A stretch of 64,000 nucleotides of DNA from Gymnorhina tibicen (lineage: Eukaryota; Chordata; Aves; Passeriformes; Artamidae), in assembly GCA_013399875.1 (NCBI GenBank), contig VXAZ01008129.1:1169668-1233667 (forward strand). Direction: 5' to 3'. The notes beneath the pieces are model-generated. The model did not search any database, had not been told where the DNA came from, and saw only the letters and a program-made list of their open reading frames with translations. Position 1 is the first letter of the stretch; the number at the start of each line of letters is the position of its first letter. The position numbers and the translations under genes were made by a program. Of the stretch, positions 25,116-37,200 are shown in pieces.

Positions 25116-25342
25116 GCGCTCCCGCCGGCCCCGCACGCCCGCGAATGGGAAGACGCACTTCCGGGTTCAGGGCGGCGGGAACGCGATGACGTAACGGCGC
25201 CGTCCGGGAGGCCGGGGGGGCGGAGCTCTAAACCGCCGGCGCCACCATCTTGACGCAACTTCCAAGATGGCGGCGGGAGAGGGCGGGGCTGCTGAGAGGG
25301 TCGGATCACGTGACACCGGCGAGGCGCTCGCCGCTGCCGGCT

Positions 25343-25356
25343 GTTGCCATGGCGAC
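25343..25356. promoter_or_regulatory. RFX X-box-type palindrome
   Basis: GTTGCCATGGCGAC fits the X-box pattern RYYNYY-N2-RRNRAC with both half-sites complete. It lies about 280 bp upstream of the PPP1R21 start codon, within the CpG island. RFX binding is an inference from the motif alone. Confidence 0.6.
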
Positions 25357-25857
25357 GGCCGCGTGGCCGCGCGCGGCCTCGGGGCTACGGGGCGCCGCCC
25401 CGCCCAAAAAGCTTCTCCCGCGAGCGGGGCCGGGGCTGGGCGCTCACGTCGCGACGATCGCGATGGGAAAACCGGCGGGCGATGCTCCGGTGGCCCGGCA
25501 CCATCCCTGCCTGGGCACCGTGCCCCGTCCGGTCCCGCGGCTCCCCGCCCGGGCAGTGCTGTCGCCAGGGGGAGCCCCGGGACGCGCGACACGCACAGAA
25601 ACTGAGGCAGCCGCGGGTATTTGCGGGCCCATAGGGGACTCAGTGAAACAACAGGCGGTCCAGTCACTTCCCATAGCTCTCAGTGGGCGTCAGTGCCAGC
25701 GCTCGGATCTCCCTACAGCCTCCAGCCTTCATATCCTAACTGAAGGAGATACTGAGTGTATCCGTTCTATCCTAATGAAGGAGAACACGGGTAGATCCCG
25801 GTGCGTGCAATGCCCTGTCAAGCTGCAGGAACTCGAATTCCTCAGTCTCGGGCATCG

Positions 25858-26210
25858 TTGAGAGGGGATCTCATTAATGCATATAAATATCTCAAAGGCA
25901 GGTGCCAAGGGGATGGTGCCGGACTCTTCTCAGTGGTGCCCAGTGTTAGGACGAGGAGCAGTGGCCGTAAACTAAACCACAAGAAGTTCCACCTCAGCAT
26001 GAGGAAGAATTTCTTTACACTGAGGGTGGCAGAGCACTGGCACAGCTGCCCAGGGAGGTTGTGGAGTCCCCCTCCCTGGTGACATTGAAACCCCTCCTGG
26101 ACAGGCTCCTGTGTCACCTGCTCCAGGTGACCCTGCCTCGGCACGGGGTTGGACTGGGAGATCTCTTGAGGTCCCTTCCAACCCTGACAACTCCGTGATT
26201 CTGTGATTCT
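25858..26210 (+). mobile_element. CR1 LINE, 5'-truncated 3' end
   Basis: About 350 bp of a chicken-repeat-1 type non-LTR retrotransposon. Translation in the plus frame gives the conserved tail of CR1 ORF2 (RGDLINAYKYLKG, then GLFS, RKNFFTLRVAEHW), after which the frame is lost. The 3' end shows GGTCCCTTCCAACCCTGA and terminates in GTGATTCTGTGATTCT, the short 3' repeat typical of CR1 rather than a poly(A) tail. Dead copy lacking reverse transcriptase and endonuclease domains. Supports an avian or other sauropsid source. Confidence 0.95.
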
Positions 26211-27295
26211 GGGTATCTGCACCCAGTGTTTCCCTGGGGGTCCCTTCTCTGCTCTCTTCTCTCCAGCATGTACGTCTCTGTTTCAGCACCACCTTTGAGC
26301 TTCTCCAGCATTCAGCCATCCTTTAGAGATTGCTGAGGCTCTGCTACTTACCTCCTATTTCCTTCTTTATTCTCAGATTGGCCAAACATTCAAATGTGTA
26401 TATACCATCAGCACACTTCAAGCAGAAACTGAGAACATCTTAAAACATGTATTTGGTCCTGCCAGGTACTCAGCCAATGCAGAATTTTGTTTCTGAACCT
26501 GACTGGAAACAGATGTGTAAGGAAAAGAGTAATAAGGCGAAAATGTGATGAGACTTCACCAATGTATGCTGAGCATCTGGCGATTTGCAGGTTAAGGGCT
26601 TCCTGGTCTAGGACAGAGATGTAGCAGCAAATTATTACTTTTGTTCAGTTTCCATGGTATCATTTTTTTCCACTTGATTTCAGCACGGTGTCTTCATAGC
26701 TGTTCCTCAGTAGTGGGTAGTGCTCAAGGTGATAAATCATCCTTTTGTCTTTGTTCCCCTTAAGTAGGAGTGGATAGAAGGTGCCTGTAATGGAAGCTAA
26801 TTTTTTCCTTAGTCTTGAGGCTTTGATGGTGTGTCTGTGTGTGCTATTCTTTTGCTTATCACAGTAGTGGAGTTGGCAAGCCCTAAATATGACATGGGGG
26901 CCAGATCAGTAAATATGTTTGTATCTCCACAGGAAGTCTTAATGTTGGGAGGACATGTTGCTGATCCATATTGCCAACAACAGCACAGTGCATTTTAGGA
27001 AGTATAAAAGGGGAAACGGGCAAAACACACGCTGTCGTCATTCATCCAAATGATCTTGCTGCTGTTCTGCTTGACCAGAAGAGCTTAAAGAGCAATCCAG
27101 GAATAAGAAATAAGGAAGCTCTAGTTTTGAACAATTAGAGCAGATACACTTCTCCTTCCACTCCATTTTGCATCCCCTACAGAAGTTTCTAGCAAAGCAA
27201 ATGGGGTTTGCAATTGCTGCACATCAGGGTTAAAAGCAGCATGCTTCCCATGGTATATCCTTATTTGTCAGTGCAGTAAATTTTGTACAGGAAAA
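26211..27295. other. Intergenic, nothing recognised
   Basis: Between the CR1 tail and the first copy of the duplicated element. No coding frame with domain or codon support, no known repeat recognised by eye. Confidence 0.6.
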
Positions 27296-27439
27296 TTATT
27301 AAAAGCCTTTACCTTTGGACTCCAACCTGTATTTTCAGGTTTGCATTTTCTGGGACGTGTCTTTCATTGAAACGTTACATTGAAATACTTTGAACACACT
27401 TTGCAAGCTCTCCCAGGTTTGTGCTGCCTTCAGAGATGC
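27296..27439 (+). repeat. Duplicated ~145-bp element, copy 1
   Basis: Shares an extended alignment with 29567-29726 in the same orientation, from TTATTAAAAGCCTTTAC to CAGAGATGC. The longest near-identical stretch covers TTACATTGAAATACTTTGAA plus flanks. Outside these limits the two flanks are unrelated. Family unknown: it may be an interspersed avian repeat or a small local duplication. Confidence 0.9.
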
Positions 27440-29566
27440 TTTTGTGATAGAGTTTTCCCCTTCTCTCTGGTGCAGTGAATGCTGGCAGAGAGGTTTCACA
27501 GCAGCCAAGTAGGAAGCAGAGCTCAGGGAATTACAATGCCTAGTTATGGCAGAATGAATTGCTTCCCCACTGACAACAGCAGTGTTCCTGACTGGGCAGC
27601 AAGCACTCGGAGTGGAAGAGCGCAGAATTTATTCCCCTGCATGCATCTGGAGTGGCAAGATCCAAGTGTACATCATATAGGGCATTTATCATAGGAGGCA
27701 ATGCCAGTTGCTTGAACCAATGTAAGGAGCAAATAAAAGCCGAGTGCTTTTACTGCTTTAAGGCTGAGAGCTGGCTGCAGGATTTTTAGGCTCATCGGAA
27801 CAGCCCTACTTCAGTGTATTTAAGCATCAGGCCAGCCTCTTGTGTTTTAAAGTGGTACTGTCTCTTGCCCAGTTTCTCATGGATCCCAGAGTCCCTATAG
27901 TGTTAGGAACATACAATGTTGTAATTTATCAGTGTCCCGTGGTGGTACTTGGCAAACAGCTTCAGCAAATTTCCCCAAAAACACAGGTGACAAAAGTTAG
28001 CTTGTTGGTTGGTTGGGGGTTTTTTAACTCTCTCGCAGGAAATTCTCAGATTCATCCTTGTGATTTGCCGTGGCAGCTGCAGTGCTACTTCCCCAAACGT
28101 CAGCGGTGAAAAAATGTCTTTATTGTTCTATTTCCTCGCAAGCACATCCTTAATTCTCACCTCTCCCTGGAGAGCAAGGTTGTCCCAGCACTGCAGCCCA
28201 GAGACACGTCACTGCAGCGTGGTGTCGTGAGGCTTCCACAGCACTGACTCAGTAATTGCAAGGGACCGGGCCTCTTGTCAGAAGTTTGGAGCGAGAGAGC
28301 TCGTGGGAGTGGAATGCCAAGCAGTGTGCGGTGGTTGCCACAGGACCCCCAAAATGCTGCCTCCTGCAAACACACCCACGGGGATGTAAGTACAGGTTAT
28401 GGCAGCACAGCTTAATGCAAGCTCAAACATGATGTGTGGAGCAAAGGAATCCCTCCCAACACTCACGGCATTTTTGTTTTCGTCGGGAAGGACAGATAGC
28501 AAAGGGTAGACGGTGTAACAGAGGCTGTCCTTCCCTTGTACCTGCGCTCAGCAGCTGGTACAATGGGTGTTGAATTCTAGATGCTGTCTCAAGACAACTA
28601 ATTTATTTAAGAATCACAGTGATTGTTTCAAAATGTCCTATTTTCAAGCTCATTTGTCCTCCCTTCCCTGCTCAAACTGTGTCTTCCCCTCTGCCTGTTT
28701 AGTCAGAACTTGTACTCACAGGCCCCGTAAATAGGTGCAGATAAAGAAATAAACAAAGAACATATTTCAGATTATCCAGGATGTTTTCTGTGCTTTGGGG
28801 AAATAAACTTCATTGTCATCACTTATGTCCTCACAAGTACTCACAACAAAAGGGTTTCTAAGAGACAGAAAAAATTCAAAAATGATTGGAAGGGAGCCAT
28901 CTTCAGTCATCAGACTATCACAAGCAGCACATAAACCACATCCTCGGAAGCTGCGAACACCCAAAACTGGTGTTTTGTTTCTGTTATCGTAGCAACGGCA
29001 AGTCTGAACAGCAGGATGTGTGCTCACAATGCATGCTCGTTATTTCTCATGGTGACTGTAACAAACTGCTCGTTACGAATAACCTTTCACCTCGTCAAAA
29101 CCTGATTGTTCTGATAAAAAAAAAAAAAAGCCAAGTAGTAGTAAAAAAAAAAAATGTGTATGTACAGGTATGTGTCTTACAGAACAGTTTAATTATTATT
29201 CTATTCATTATCACAATTTCAGTGTTTCCATAGCATTTAAAAATAGAAATGAGAACAAGTCCTTCTCTCTCCCTCATGTCCCTTCCCAGCCCATAGGTTA
29301 AATAGCTTGAGTCATCTATAGGGTGTGTGCACGGCCAGGGGAGCGGTGCCTTTGTACAGAAAGAAATTGCTGAGGACGAGAAGATGGAAAAACTGAGCAG
29401 GCAGCTGCCTGTGATAAGTCAGAGCTGAACTTTGCAGCTCACGTTCCATGTGGGTACAACACATACCAGCGCTGGGTGCAACAGCAGGAACTGCTGTCCC
29501 TCCACAGCAAATCCTCACTGATTCTCCATAAAACAGCAGAACTAAGGAACAGCTGAGAAGTTACAG
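27440..29566. other. Intergenic, nothing recognised
   Basis: About 2.1 kb between the two copies of the duplicated element. Contains poly(A)-like runs at 29118-29130 and 29142-29153 but no gene or known repeat that I can identify. Confidence 0.6.
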
Positions 29567-29726
29567 TTATTAAAAGCCTTTACATTTGACTCCAACCATT
29601 TGGACTTTTAGGTTTGCATTTTTAGATTTGCATTTTCTAGGATGTGTCTTTCATTGAAGTGTTACATTGAAATACTTTGAATACACTTTGCAAGCACTCC
29701 CGGGTTTGTGTTGCCTTCAGAGATGC
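29567..29726 (+). repeat. Duplicated ~145-bp element, copy 2
   Basis: Second copy of the element at 27296-27439. It carries extra bases, including a local duplication of the segment around GGTTTGCATTTTT/AGATTTGCATTTTCT, which makes it about 16 bp longer. Substitutions scattered through the alignment point to an old event. Confidence 0.9.
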
Positions 29727-30283
29727 CAGCGATGGGAAAGGGAACTTGGAGCAGTGGAAGGGGGGATGCCTCAGGAGGACTGAAAAGCAGCAGGACAGTA
29801 TCCCAGTCAAATCAGCTGCTGAAAAAAGTGCCTTGGCAGGGACAGGTTTGTCTTCGATGTGAAGGAGAGAAGTGTGAGGAGCAACGTGTTGTCGGTTTTA
29901 AATCCTAACAATGGAAGGAGGAAGAATCCTAGGTGGGATTATGAGGCTGAGATGAACTTTATTAGCATTTTTAAAAATATGAATAATCTATTTTTTTTTT
30001 TTATTTTACTGCATTCGGGAGGAGGAAGGGGTTGTGATGTTCTCAGTGTGCTTTCTTTTTTGTTGTTGTTATGATACTGAGCAGTTACAGCAACATTATC
30101 TCAGCTGAGCGAGATACCACATTAAGAAGGTAGCAGTGAACTTGAGTGCACTTACAGGGATGTGGAGTAATTAATCAAAGAGTGACACAGTTGGTCAGAA
30201 ATATTTTCTTTTATTTTTGTAAAATACCTGAGGAGCATTCCACGCCTCCACATTTTAGAAAGAAATAAAATGTGGATAACTAT

Positions 30284-30357
30284 AAAAAAAAAAAAAAAAG
30301 CCACNNNNNNNNNNNNNNNNNNNNNNNNNNNACACACACACACACACACACACACAA
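30284..30357. repeat. A16 run, 27-N assembly gap and (AC)n tract
   Basis: A16 at 30284-30299, undetermined bases at 30305-30331, then uninterrupted (AC)n at 30332-30357. The gap size is unlikely to be the true length. The microsatellite probably extends into it. Any open frame crossing the Ns is meaningless. Confidence 0.95.
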
Positions 30358-33300
30358 AATCTCTGTAGAACTTCATCATTATCTGTAAATGTAATGATTT
30401 AAAAGAATTAAAGTTTTCCGGTATTAAAACCCCCTTAAATATCAAAATTACATCATTTTTTTCAAATGCCTGGAGATAAGATGACAAGTTTCTTAACCTA
30501 GACGAAATTCATCAAGAAACAAGAGGACACATAATATTACTCAAAATTGAAGCTTAACTGCTACTGCCAGCTTCCCTTCCACCACCATTCCTACACTTGA
30601 AACCCAGCATCCCTTAGAAGGAAAGCAGGGGTGAGCCACTTGCACAAGCTAGCAAAGAAAGGAAGATTCCCAGAACAGCAATGCAGGATTTTCACCTCTA
30701 ATTGTGCCCCATATTTCTGTGTATAGATCAGAGCTAAAATGAAATTTGGTGTCGAGCTCTACCTGGGGCGTTTTTGCTTCTCCTCTTTCTGAGACGTTAT
30801 CTGTGATAAATAAAACAGCACCGCTACGAGGAGCAGGGTATTTGTGAAGTTGGGCACCAACAAGTAGGGATTAACCAGCACACTGGAAATAATGAACCTT
30901 GACAGATCTAGGGTTAAATACTTTAAAATTAGATCCTGCTGAAAGCTGAATCTTGTCGCTTAGCAACAGCCGCACGGGATGCTGCTGTCACTCAGAGGAT
31001 GCTTCTCTGGGGAGTTCACATCACGCTCACAGAAAATGGGCTGTGATTGGGGCAAGGTGACATCATATTTTAAGGTAGCAGCCAACACGATTGCACTCGA
31101 GTTAATACCCAGAGATTTAAGGAAACATCTTCTCTTTTGGAACGGCTCAGCTCTGCCCACACCTCACCTGACCCAGGGAAGAGCCTGCGTGGAACAGTGG
31201 GACGTGTCGGCCAGCACATCACAGCCAAACTCAACAGGTGGAGTTTTCATCTTTTGAATTACTCAGAGCCAAAGGAAAAGCAAAATGCCTGCTATTTGTG
31301 GAGGCCTGACTGTATTCAGAGCATGGAAACCTCCACCAGCAGTTCAGAAAACACGCACAAAGCCAGTGAGAGAGAATAAAATGTACCCTTACTGAAAATA
31401 ACCAAAAATTCAGTTCACTGAGCTAATTTTAGCACTTGTAACAACTGGGAACCTACTGGATTTTAGTAAGGAACCAAGATGGCAAGTTAATTAAATTTTT
31501 AAAAAAAGCCTTTGAGGCACAAAATCTGTTTTTCAAAGCGATGCTGTGTTAAGGTTGGTACAGGCACCTACAGGGATTTTTCTGAACACCTGCCTGCAAC
31601 TCTAAAGCACATAAGCCCATCAGAGCATCTGAGGTTGGTCTGATAGGAACCAACCTGCATTTATTTCTAGGTATGAGAATACCCAAATTCTTAACTGCTA
31701 TCAGCACCTCTGGAATGGATACAGAAATTGGGTATTCAGTCCACCCTAGTACACTGCCCATTAGGGCCTGGAGAGTCAAGATATCAAGGAAATGGTGATT
31801 ATGGAAACCAGCATAAAAGCAACACTCAGGTAGACATACCTAGATTTAGGGAACTGGATGTCCTTCTCTGAACATTGAAAGAGCACAGACAGGTCCTTCT
31901 TTCTTTATTTTGGGCAGGCTGTGCAAAAAAGTTGCTCCTGGTGAGCAGGAAAGTCCCCGGGAGGGATCACAAAAATCTCATTGACAGATCTCATTAAATC
32001 AACTTCCAGGTCATGAACTACCAAATTTCCTGCTGACTGGGGCCTCACCATTTGGCAGTGATGGAGGAGAACAAAGATAGAGAGATATTAGATGATAATA
32101 GGATTAGTCAACTGCATGTGACCAGGTGAAGGCCATGCAGGCAAGGGTGCTGCAAAGGCAGGGAAATATTAAGGCCAGATTTCAAAGAAAAGCACTCTAG
32201 AAGAGTGGTTTTCACTCTTCTCACGCACGTGCCAGCAGGCCGACTTCAGTCTGGAACTGAGGTACAGAAAAGTGGTTAAGAGGAATGAAGATCATGTCTT
32301 CCAAACGGAAAACAAATAATTCTGGTTTGTTTAACAAGTCAAGAGTCTAAGGAGGGAAATGATTGCTTTTGTACTGATGCAATAGGAAAATAAACATTCC
32401 GCTGTTTAACGAAGAGCTGTTTAAACGAACCCTGGCAGAGGGTAGGAAGTAATTTTATGTCAGCCCTAAGTAGTTTACAACGGTGAGAGCAGGCAGCTGT
32501 CATGGGAGTCTTCTGGAGGAAAGGGGAGGAAAAAACCCCCATCCAATCTGAAGATGGAAAATTCAAGCAGAGGTGATATTGCTTTGCCTTCCCAGACGCG
32601 AGAACAACCCTCATGGGTAAAAACAGGGAAGATTTTTATGGCTAAACATGCTGGGGAAGTTCACAGTAACAGCATTGCTGGACTACTATGTAATTATCTC
32701 TATGCTATATGTATTCACTCAGACTACTCAAAATAAGAACGCTGACAGGTACCTGTAACCTCAAAACCTGTGAAAGAGTACCCATAGTCCATGTCAAATT
32801 TAGACAACCATTTTCTCCAAATAAATCTAATCTATTAGGTATTTCTTCAACAACTGTCCTTAAAATACAGCTGGTTAAGTGCATAATTGCTTCAGTTAAT
32901 GCTTTATTTTGAGAGTTGTGGCTCCATACAGAGGATAATTTCCAGCAAAGTCATAACAGAGGAAAACACTCTTGGGAAATTTAACAATGAGCTCAAGGTT
33001 CTCAGCATAATATAGTGAGTAACAATTAGAAAGGTATCATTAACATATGATACATGGCTGTGATTCTGTCCAAACTAATTAGAGCAGTTGTTCTCTTATT
33101 AGTCTAAGATGAACACTAAATCAAATATATTAATAGTGCACATATATTCTGTAATGTGTGGTTCAAATTCTGTTAGATACAGCAGTAAAACAAGTCTTTG
33201 TTAAAATCTACTGTTACCACTTCAAGTACTTAGGAAGTTGTATTGTCACCAGATCCTAGAGAGCAAGTTCAACTTGGTGACACCAGTGGGTTAAACAAAT

Positions 33301-34204
33301 AAAAATACAAGAGATGGACCAATGTCTGCTTTTAATAGAGATAAACATCATGTCACATCCCGTTTTCCTCCTCTGGTGCTTCTGCCTCTCAGGCACTGGG
33401 AGGGCACATGCCATGTGTGTGCATTTGAGAGAAAAGCTGGCCCAGCAGCAGCAAGCTGAGATATAAAATGGGATGGGGAGTATTATTCCTGCTAGTAAGA
33501 GGGGTCATTCCAGTGTGCTTTCCATAAGGCCTTCTGTATAAAGAACCAACAGGCATCATAAATCATTATCTAGACAAAGTAAACACTGAGAAAAACCCCA
33601 AACAAGACCTATGCTGCTTTATCCAGGGACTCATTTTTTAAATTGCCTGTCCTGTAAATAGGCTGTTGATCTTTGAGTCTCATCCAAGCAACTTGGCCAC
33701 AGCAATACAGACACGGAACAGCAAATTACCTCAGGTGTTTCATCAGCAAAAGATTCGAGTTATTTCTGTTTAAACAAGTGCTTTGTGCAGGAGGGCAGAA
33801 GTTATGCAGCAGTGTTTCAACAATACCCAAGATGTCAAAACATTCCTTAGGTTCCAGGTTAAAGGGGGAAACCTTGGCCTTAGTAAGATGCTCTCCAAAC
33901 ATTAGGGGCCAGCTATGGATGACTGTGACTGTAACCTGCTGTGGACTCAGGTTATTTCACAGATGACTTCCACATGCATGCAGACATCTTAACCAGCCTA
34001 CATGAATCACACATTGGGCTTTTTACACTAGTCCAATCTTGTGGAAGAAGTTTAAATGGGAAGGTGGAATATTCAGCACCATCCGAGACCAGAGCTAGGG
34101 TCTGCAGACAAAGAGAGAACACAGCGCTTTCTGTTTGCAATGCTGTTTATTTTAGAAAAGCCCCTTTGATCATCTGAATGAAAAATGTGGGCAGAAAAGT
34201 CACA
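30358..34204. other. Intergenic, downstream of FOXN2
   Basis: About 3.8 kb between the gap and the inferred FOXN2 polyadenylation site. Short frames on both strands carry no recognisable domain. No RNA gene or known mobile element recognised. Confidence 0.6.
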
Positions 34205-37200
34205 AATGTTATAAAACAAAGTTTATTCTGCAATATTTTGTCATAATGAATTGCATCTCTTTGGTAAAAATAAAATTTATAAACATTTTAATTAACAGAG
34301 ATTAGCATACAAAAAACTAAACTTTTGTAAATCGTCTTTAAAACGGGTAAAGGACTAAACCAGAGGAAAAAGGGTTAGAATTGGTCACCTACTGGCAAAA
34401 TTATTCTAAACAAACCTAAGGACAATGCTTATGCTACATTAGAAACAAGCTAACGGGAATGGTTTAAAAACAACTCTGGTTCATTTGATCAGAAAGCATT
34501 CTTACAATTCATTTTTAAATAAATAATAGTTACAATGAATTGGCAATTATAAAATGTTTTATATCACTATATGGCAGTAACATAATACTTTTAATTATGC
34601 ACTTTTTAGTTTGAAGAAATGTACATTTATAAAACAGACTTGATAATGGCACTGGCAGTTAGGTGTGAAGAATGTGCTTTTAAGATAAAATAGCAGGTGC
34701 AACATTTAAAATATTCTACCTTTTCTTTTCAATAAATATTTTGACCACACCATTATTAACGTGTATGAGTATACTTTGCTTTAATTAAAGCTTGTACTTT
34801 TCAGGCTGATGAAAAGTTGCAAACCACAAAACTTTCATTTTACAGTTGAATTTAAAAACATTTGATGTGACTTCTGCGGATCAGTAACTTAGAATTGGAA
34901 TCTGAAAAGCCAGTATAGGTTTGTAATCACATCAGATTTACCCTGAACAGAGCAACCCACCATGTACACAGGTCTCATACACTTCTTCACTGCATTTAAA
35001 GAACTGAATGTGGCTCATTAATACTTTTCTTGCCAAAATTTACCCAAGTCAACCATTGGCATCAACATTTTACATATGTCACTAAAAAAACCCAAAGCCC
35101 AACAATCAAAATAACTTTTAATTATACTCCATTTATACTATATACACCAGGGTCTCTAACTGAGGTGGCAAACAAACCCGAACCCAACAGATATGTAAGA
35201 GAAAGGAAGGGCAGTGCTTCTCCCACTGCCAAGAGAGGTGCTCCACAGCTGAGCCGTCGGCCTTTGCTGCCAAACGCGCGGGCAGGGGCCCGGGACAACA
35301 ACGGTGGGACAGGGCAGGGCCACAGCTCATCTGCCTTCCCCTTTGGAAGCAGAGAGGGAAGACAGCAAAGCAGGAAGAGCAGGAAGAGCACGGTCCCGCC
35401 GCACCGCTCTGTGTCCCAGGGAAAGGCTGCGACTGCTCCCCCCTTCCACAATTCCAGTTCTCCCAGGCTGACAGCTGTAAAAGGATGGATGGGATGCGGA
35501 TTTCACTGCTAACTGCTGATTAGTAACTGGTTTTCACTGGGCATTGCATATGGTGATTAAATGTACTGTTAGCATCCCAGTCCTTCAGATATGCTGAAGT
35601 CATTGTCACCAGCTTCGGGGTTAACAGCAGCACAGCCACACTCACAGTATTAACCTCCTCAAATTTTATCTGAAGCAAAAAATAATCCAGAACCAAATCA
35701 AACCATGGAGCCGACTATGACCACGGCTTCCAGAATACCTGGACCTTGATCCAGCTTTCACTGGAAGCTACAGAAGCTGCAACCACTTCAGCAGGAGCCA
35801 GGCAGCACCCCTCTTCCAACAGTGTCAAACTGAAATCATGGCACCGAGCAAAACCTCAGGCTGCTCACAGTATTTCTGTGTATCTGAATCCTCCTCTTCA
35901 CACTGACACAAGCTCTGCCCTTCGCAGTTTTCCATGAGAGTTCAAAAGCAACCCATGAGCAAAAAGCAGTCCCACTAAGCATTCACATCTTCAGCTCCTG
36001 AAATCCTAACAACCACTGTGTTGGTACTTAATTTTCCTTTAAATAGTGAGTTTTACCCCTACTACCCATCAGTAACACCTCCAGTATCAGATCTAATTGG
36101 CTAATGCAGCACTTGTGATAGCCAGAAGACACACACACATCTGCACACACGTTGCCCTGTTATAGGTGTAGGCTAACAGGTGCTCACACAGAGCAGGAAT
36201 GAAGCAGAGTATTTTCCTTCCCTTTCAAGAAATAAAACAAATCATTCTTAAAACTGAATTGGAAAAAGAAAAGAAAAAAAAAAACCTAAAAACATCTTTT
36301 TTTTTTTTCCTCTCTCCTAGTGTTTGTGCTTTAAATTCCAAAACACAAAGAACCTCGAATATTTCAGGCTTGATCCAACAGCCATTGAGTCAGCGGGAGC
36401 ACCACCGTTGTCTTCAAGAGGCACTGAAATGGGCCCTCAGAGCAACAGACCTTCAGCAGCATGGCTGTGTTTGCATTGGAAGCAGACAGTTTAGGACAGG
36501 GTTCATGAAGAGACTGACAAATAAGAACAAAAACAAAAAAACAAAAAAAAAAAAGGAAAAAAGATAAAGGGGCAGAAAAACCCACACTAGTCTAAGAAAG
36601 GCATTCAAATAGCCAGGAAAATACTCCCCTAGGGAAAGGTTAACTTTTGGCTGAAACCAGCACTGTTTGCAACAGTGGACACCAGTTTCCTAAGTGGCTC
36701 TGCTCCTAATTTTCACCCAGCTTGCCCAACACCTGGTGGAAGCAGTAGCTTCACGTTGGTGAGAACGTTTATGGCACATCATGCTACCTTTTCAGCAACA
36801 GGAAAGATGACCTTGGATAGCTGTATACAATTCTGCAACATACTTAAGGCATCCTTGTATGTACAGTACTGTTAAAACCCACTCCAACAGAACTGCTTAC
36901 CCATTTTTGAACAGAAAATTAAAAAAAAAAAAAAAAAAAGGCATCATCTACAGGAAGATGTAAGCAATCACCACGGATTTTAAAAGAAAAATAGGGACAA
37001 AGTTCAACATACCACAAAACATTTTTTGGCTGAAGGATGGCTAGGAACTATAAAGAGATTCTCTTATTGCAAAATGAATCTGAATCCTTTACATGGAAGT
37101 CAGAGCCCTTAGACAGAACAAAATTCACCTCTGCAGATGGGGCCAGCAGAGATGTAAATATGATCCACAGTGTGCATCTGAACAAACATATCTCTGAAAA

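Larger units (their letters stand above)
24770..25620. promoter_or_regulatory. PPP1R21: CpG-island promoter of PPP1R21
   Basis: CpG-dense, GC-rich block spanning exon 1 and about 550 bp upstream. Visible motifs (plus coordinates): ETS-type ACTTCCGG 25157-25164; CRE/ATF-type TGACGTAA 25187-25194; CCATCTTG 25245-25252 and CAAGATGG 25263-25270, YY1-type cores in opposite orientation; GGGCGGGGC (Sp1) 25281-25289; ATCACGTGAC E-box 25305-25314; GTTGCCATGGCGAC X-box type 25343-25356. No TATA box. The motif set fits a broad housekeeping promoter. The transcription start is not visible but probably lies between 25120 and 25260. Confidence 0.85.

Noticed and set aside
24410..25667. Several long overlapping frames on both strands
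   Set aside because: All lie in the PPP1R21 CpG island, where stop codons are rare. Only the minus frame of exon 1 has protein-level support.
30152..30487. 111-codon minus-strand frame with a run of unknown residues
   Set aside because: It crosses the N gap and the (AC)n tract, so the frame is an artefact.
35030..35512. 160-codon plus-strand frame in the FOXN2 3' UTR region
   Set aside because: Low-complexity basic/serine composition, no known domain. It coincides with a GC-rich patch in the inferred UTR.
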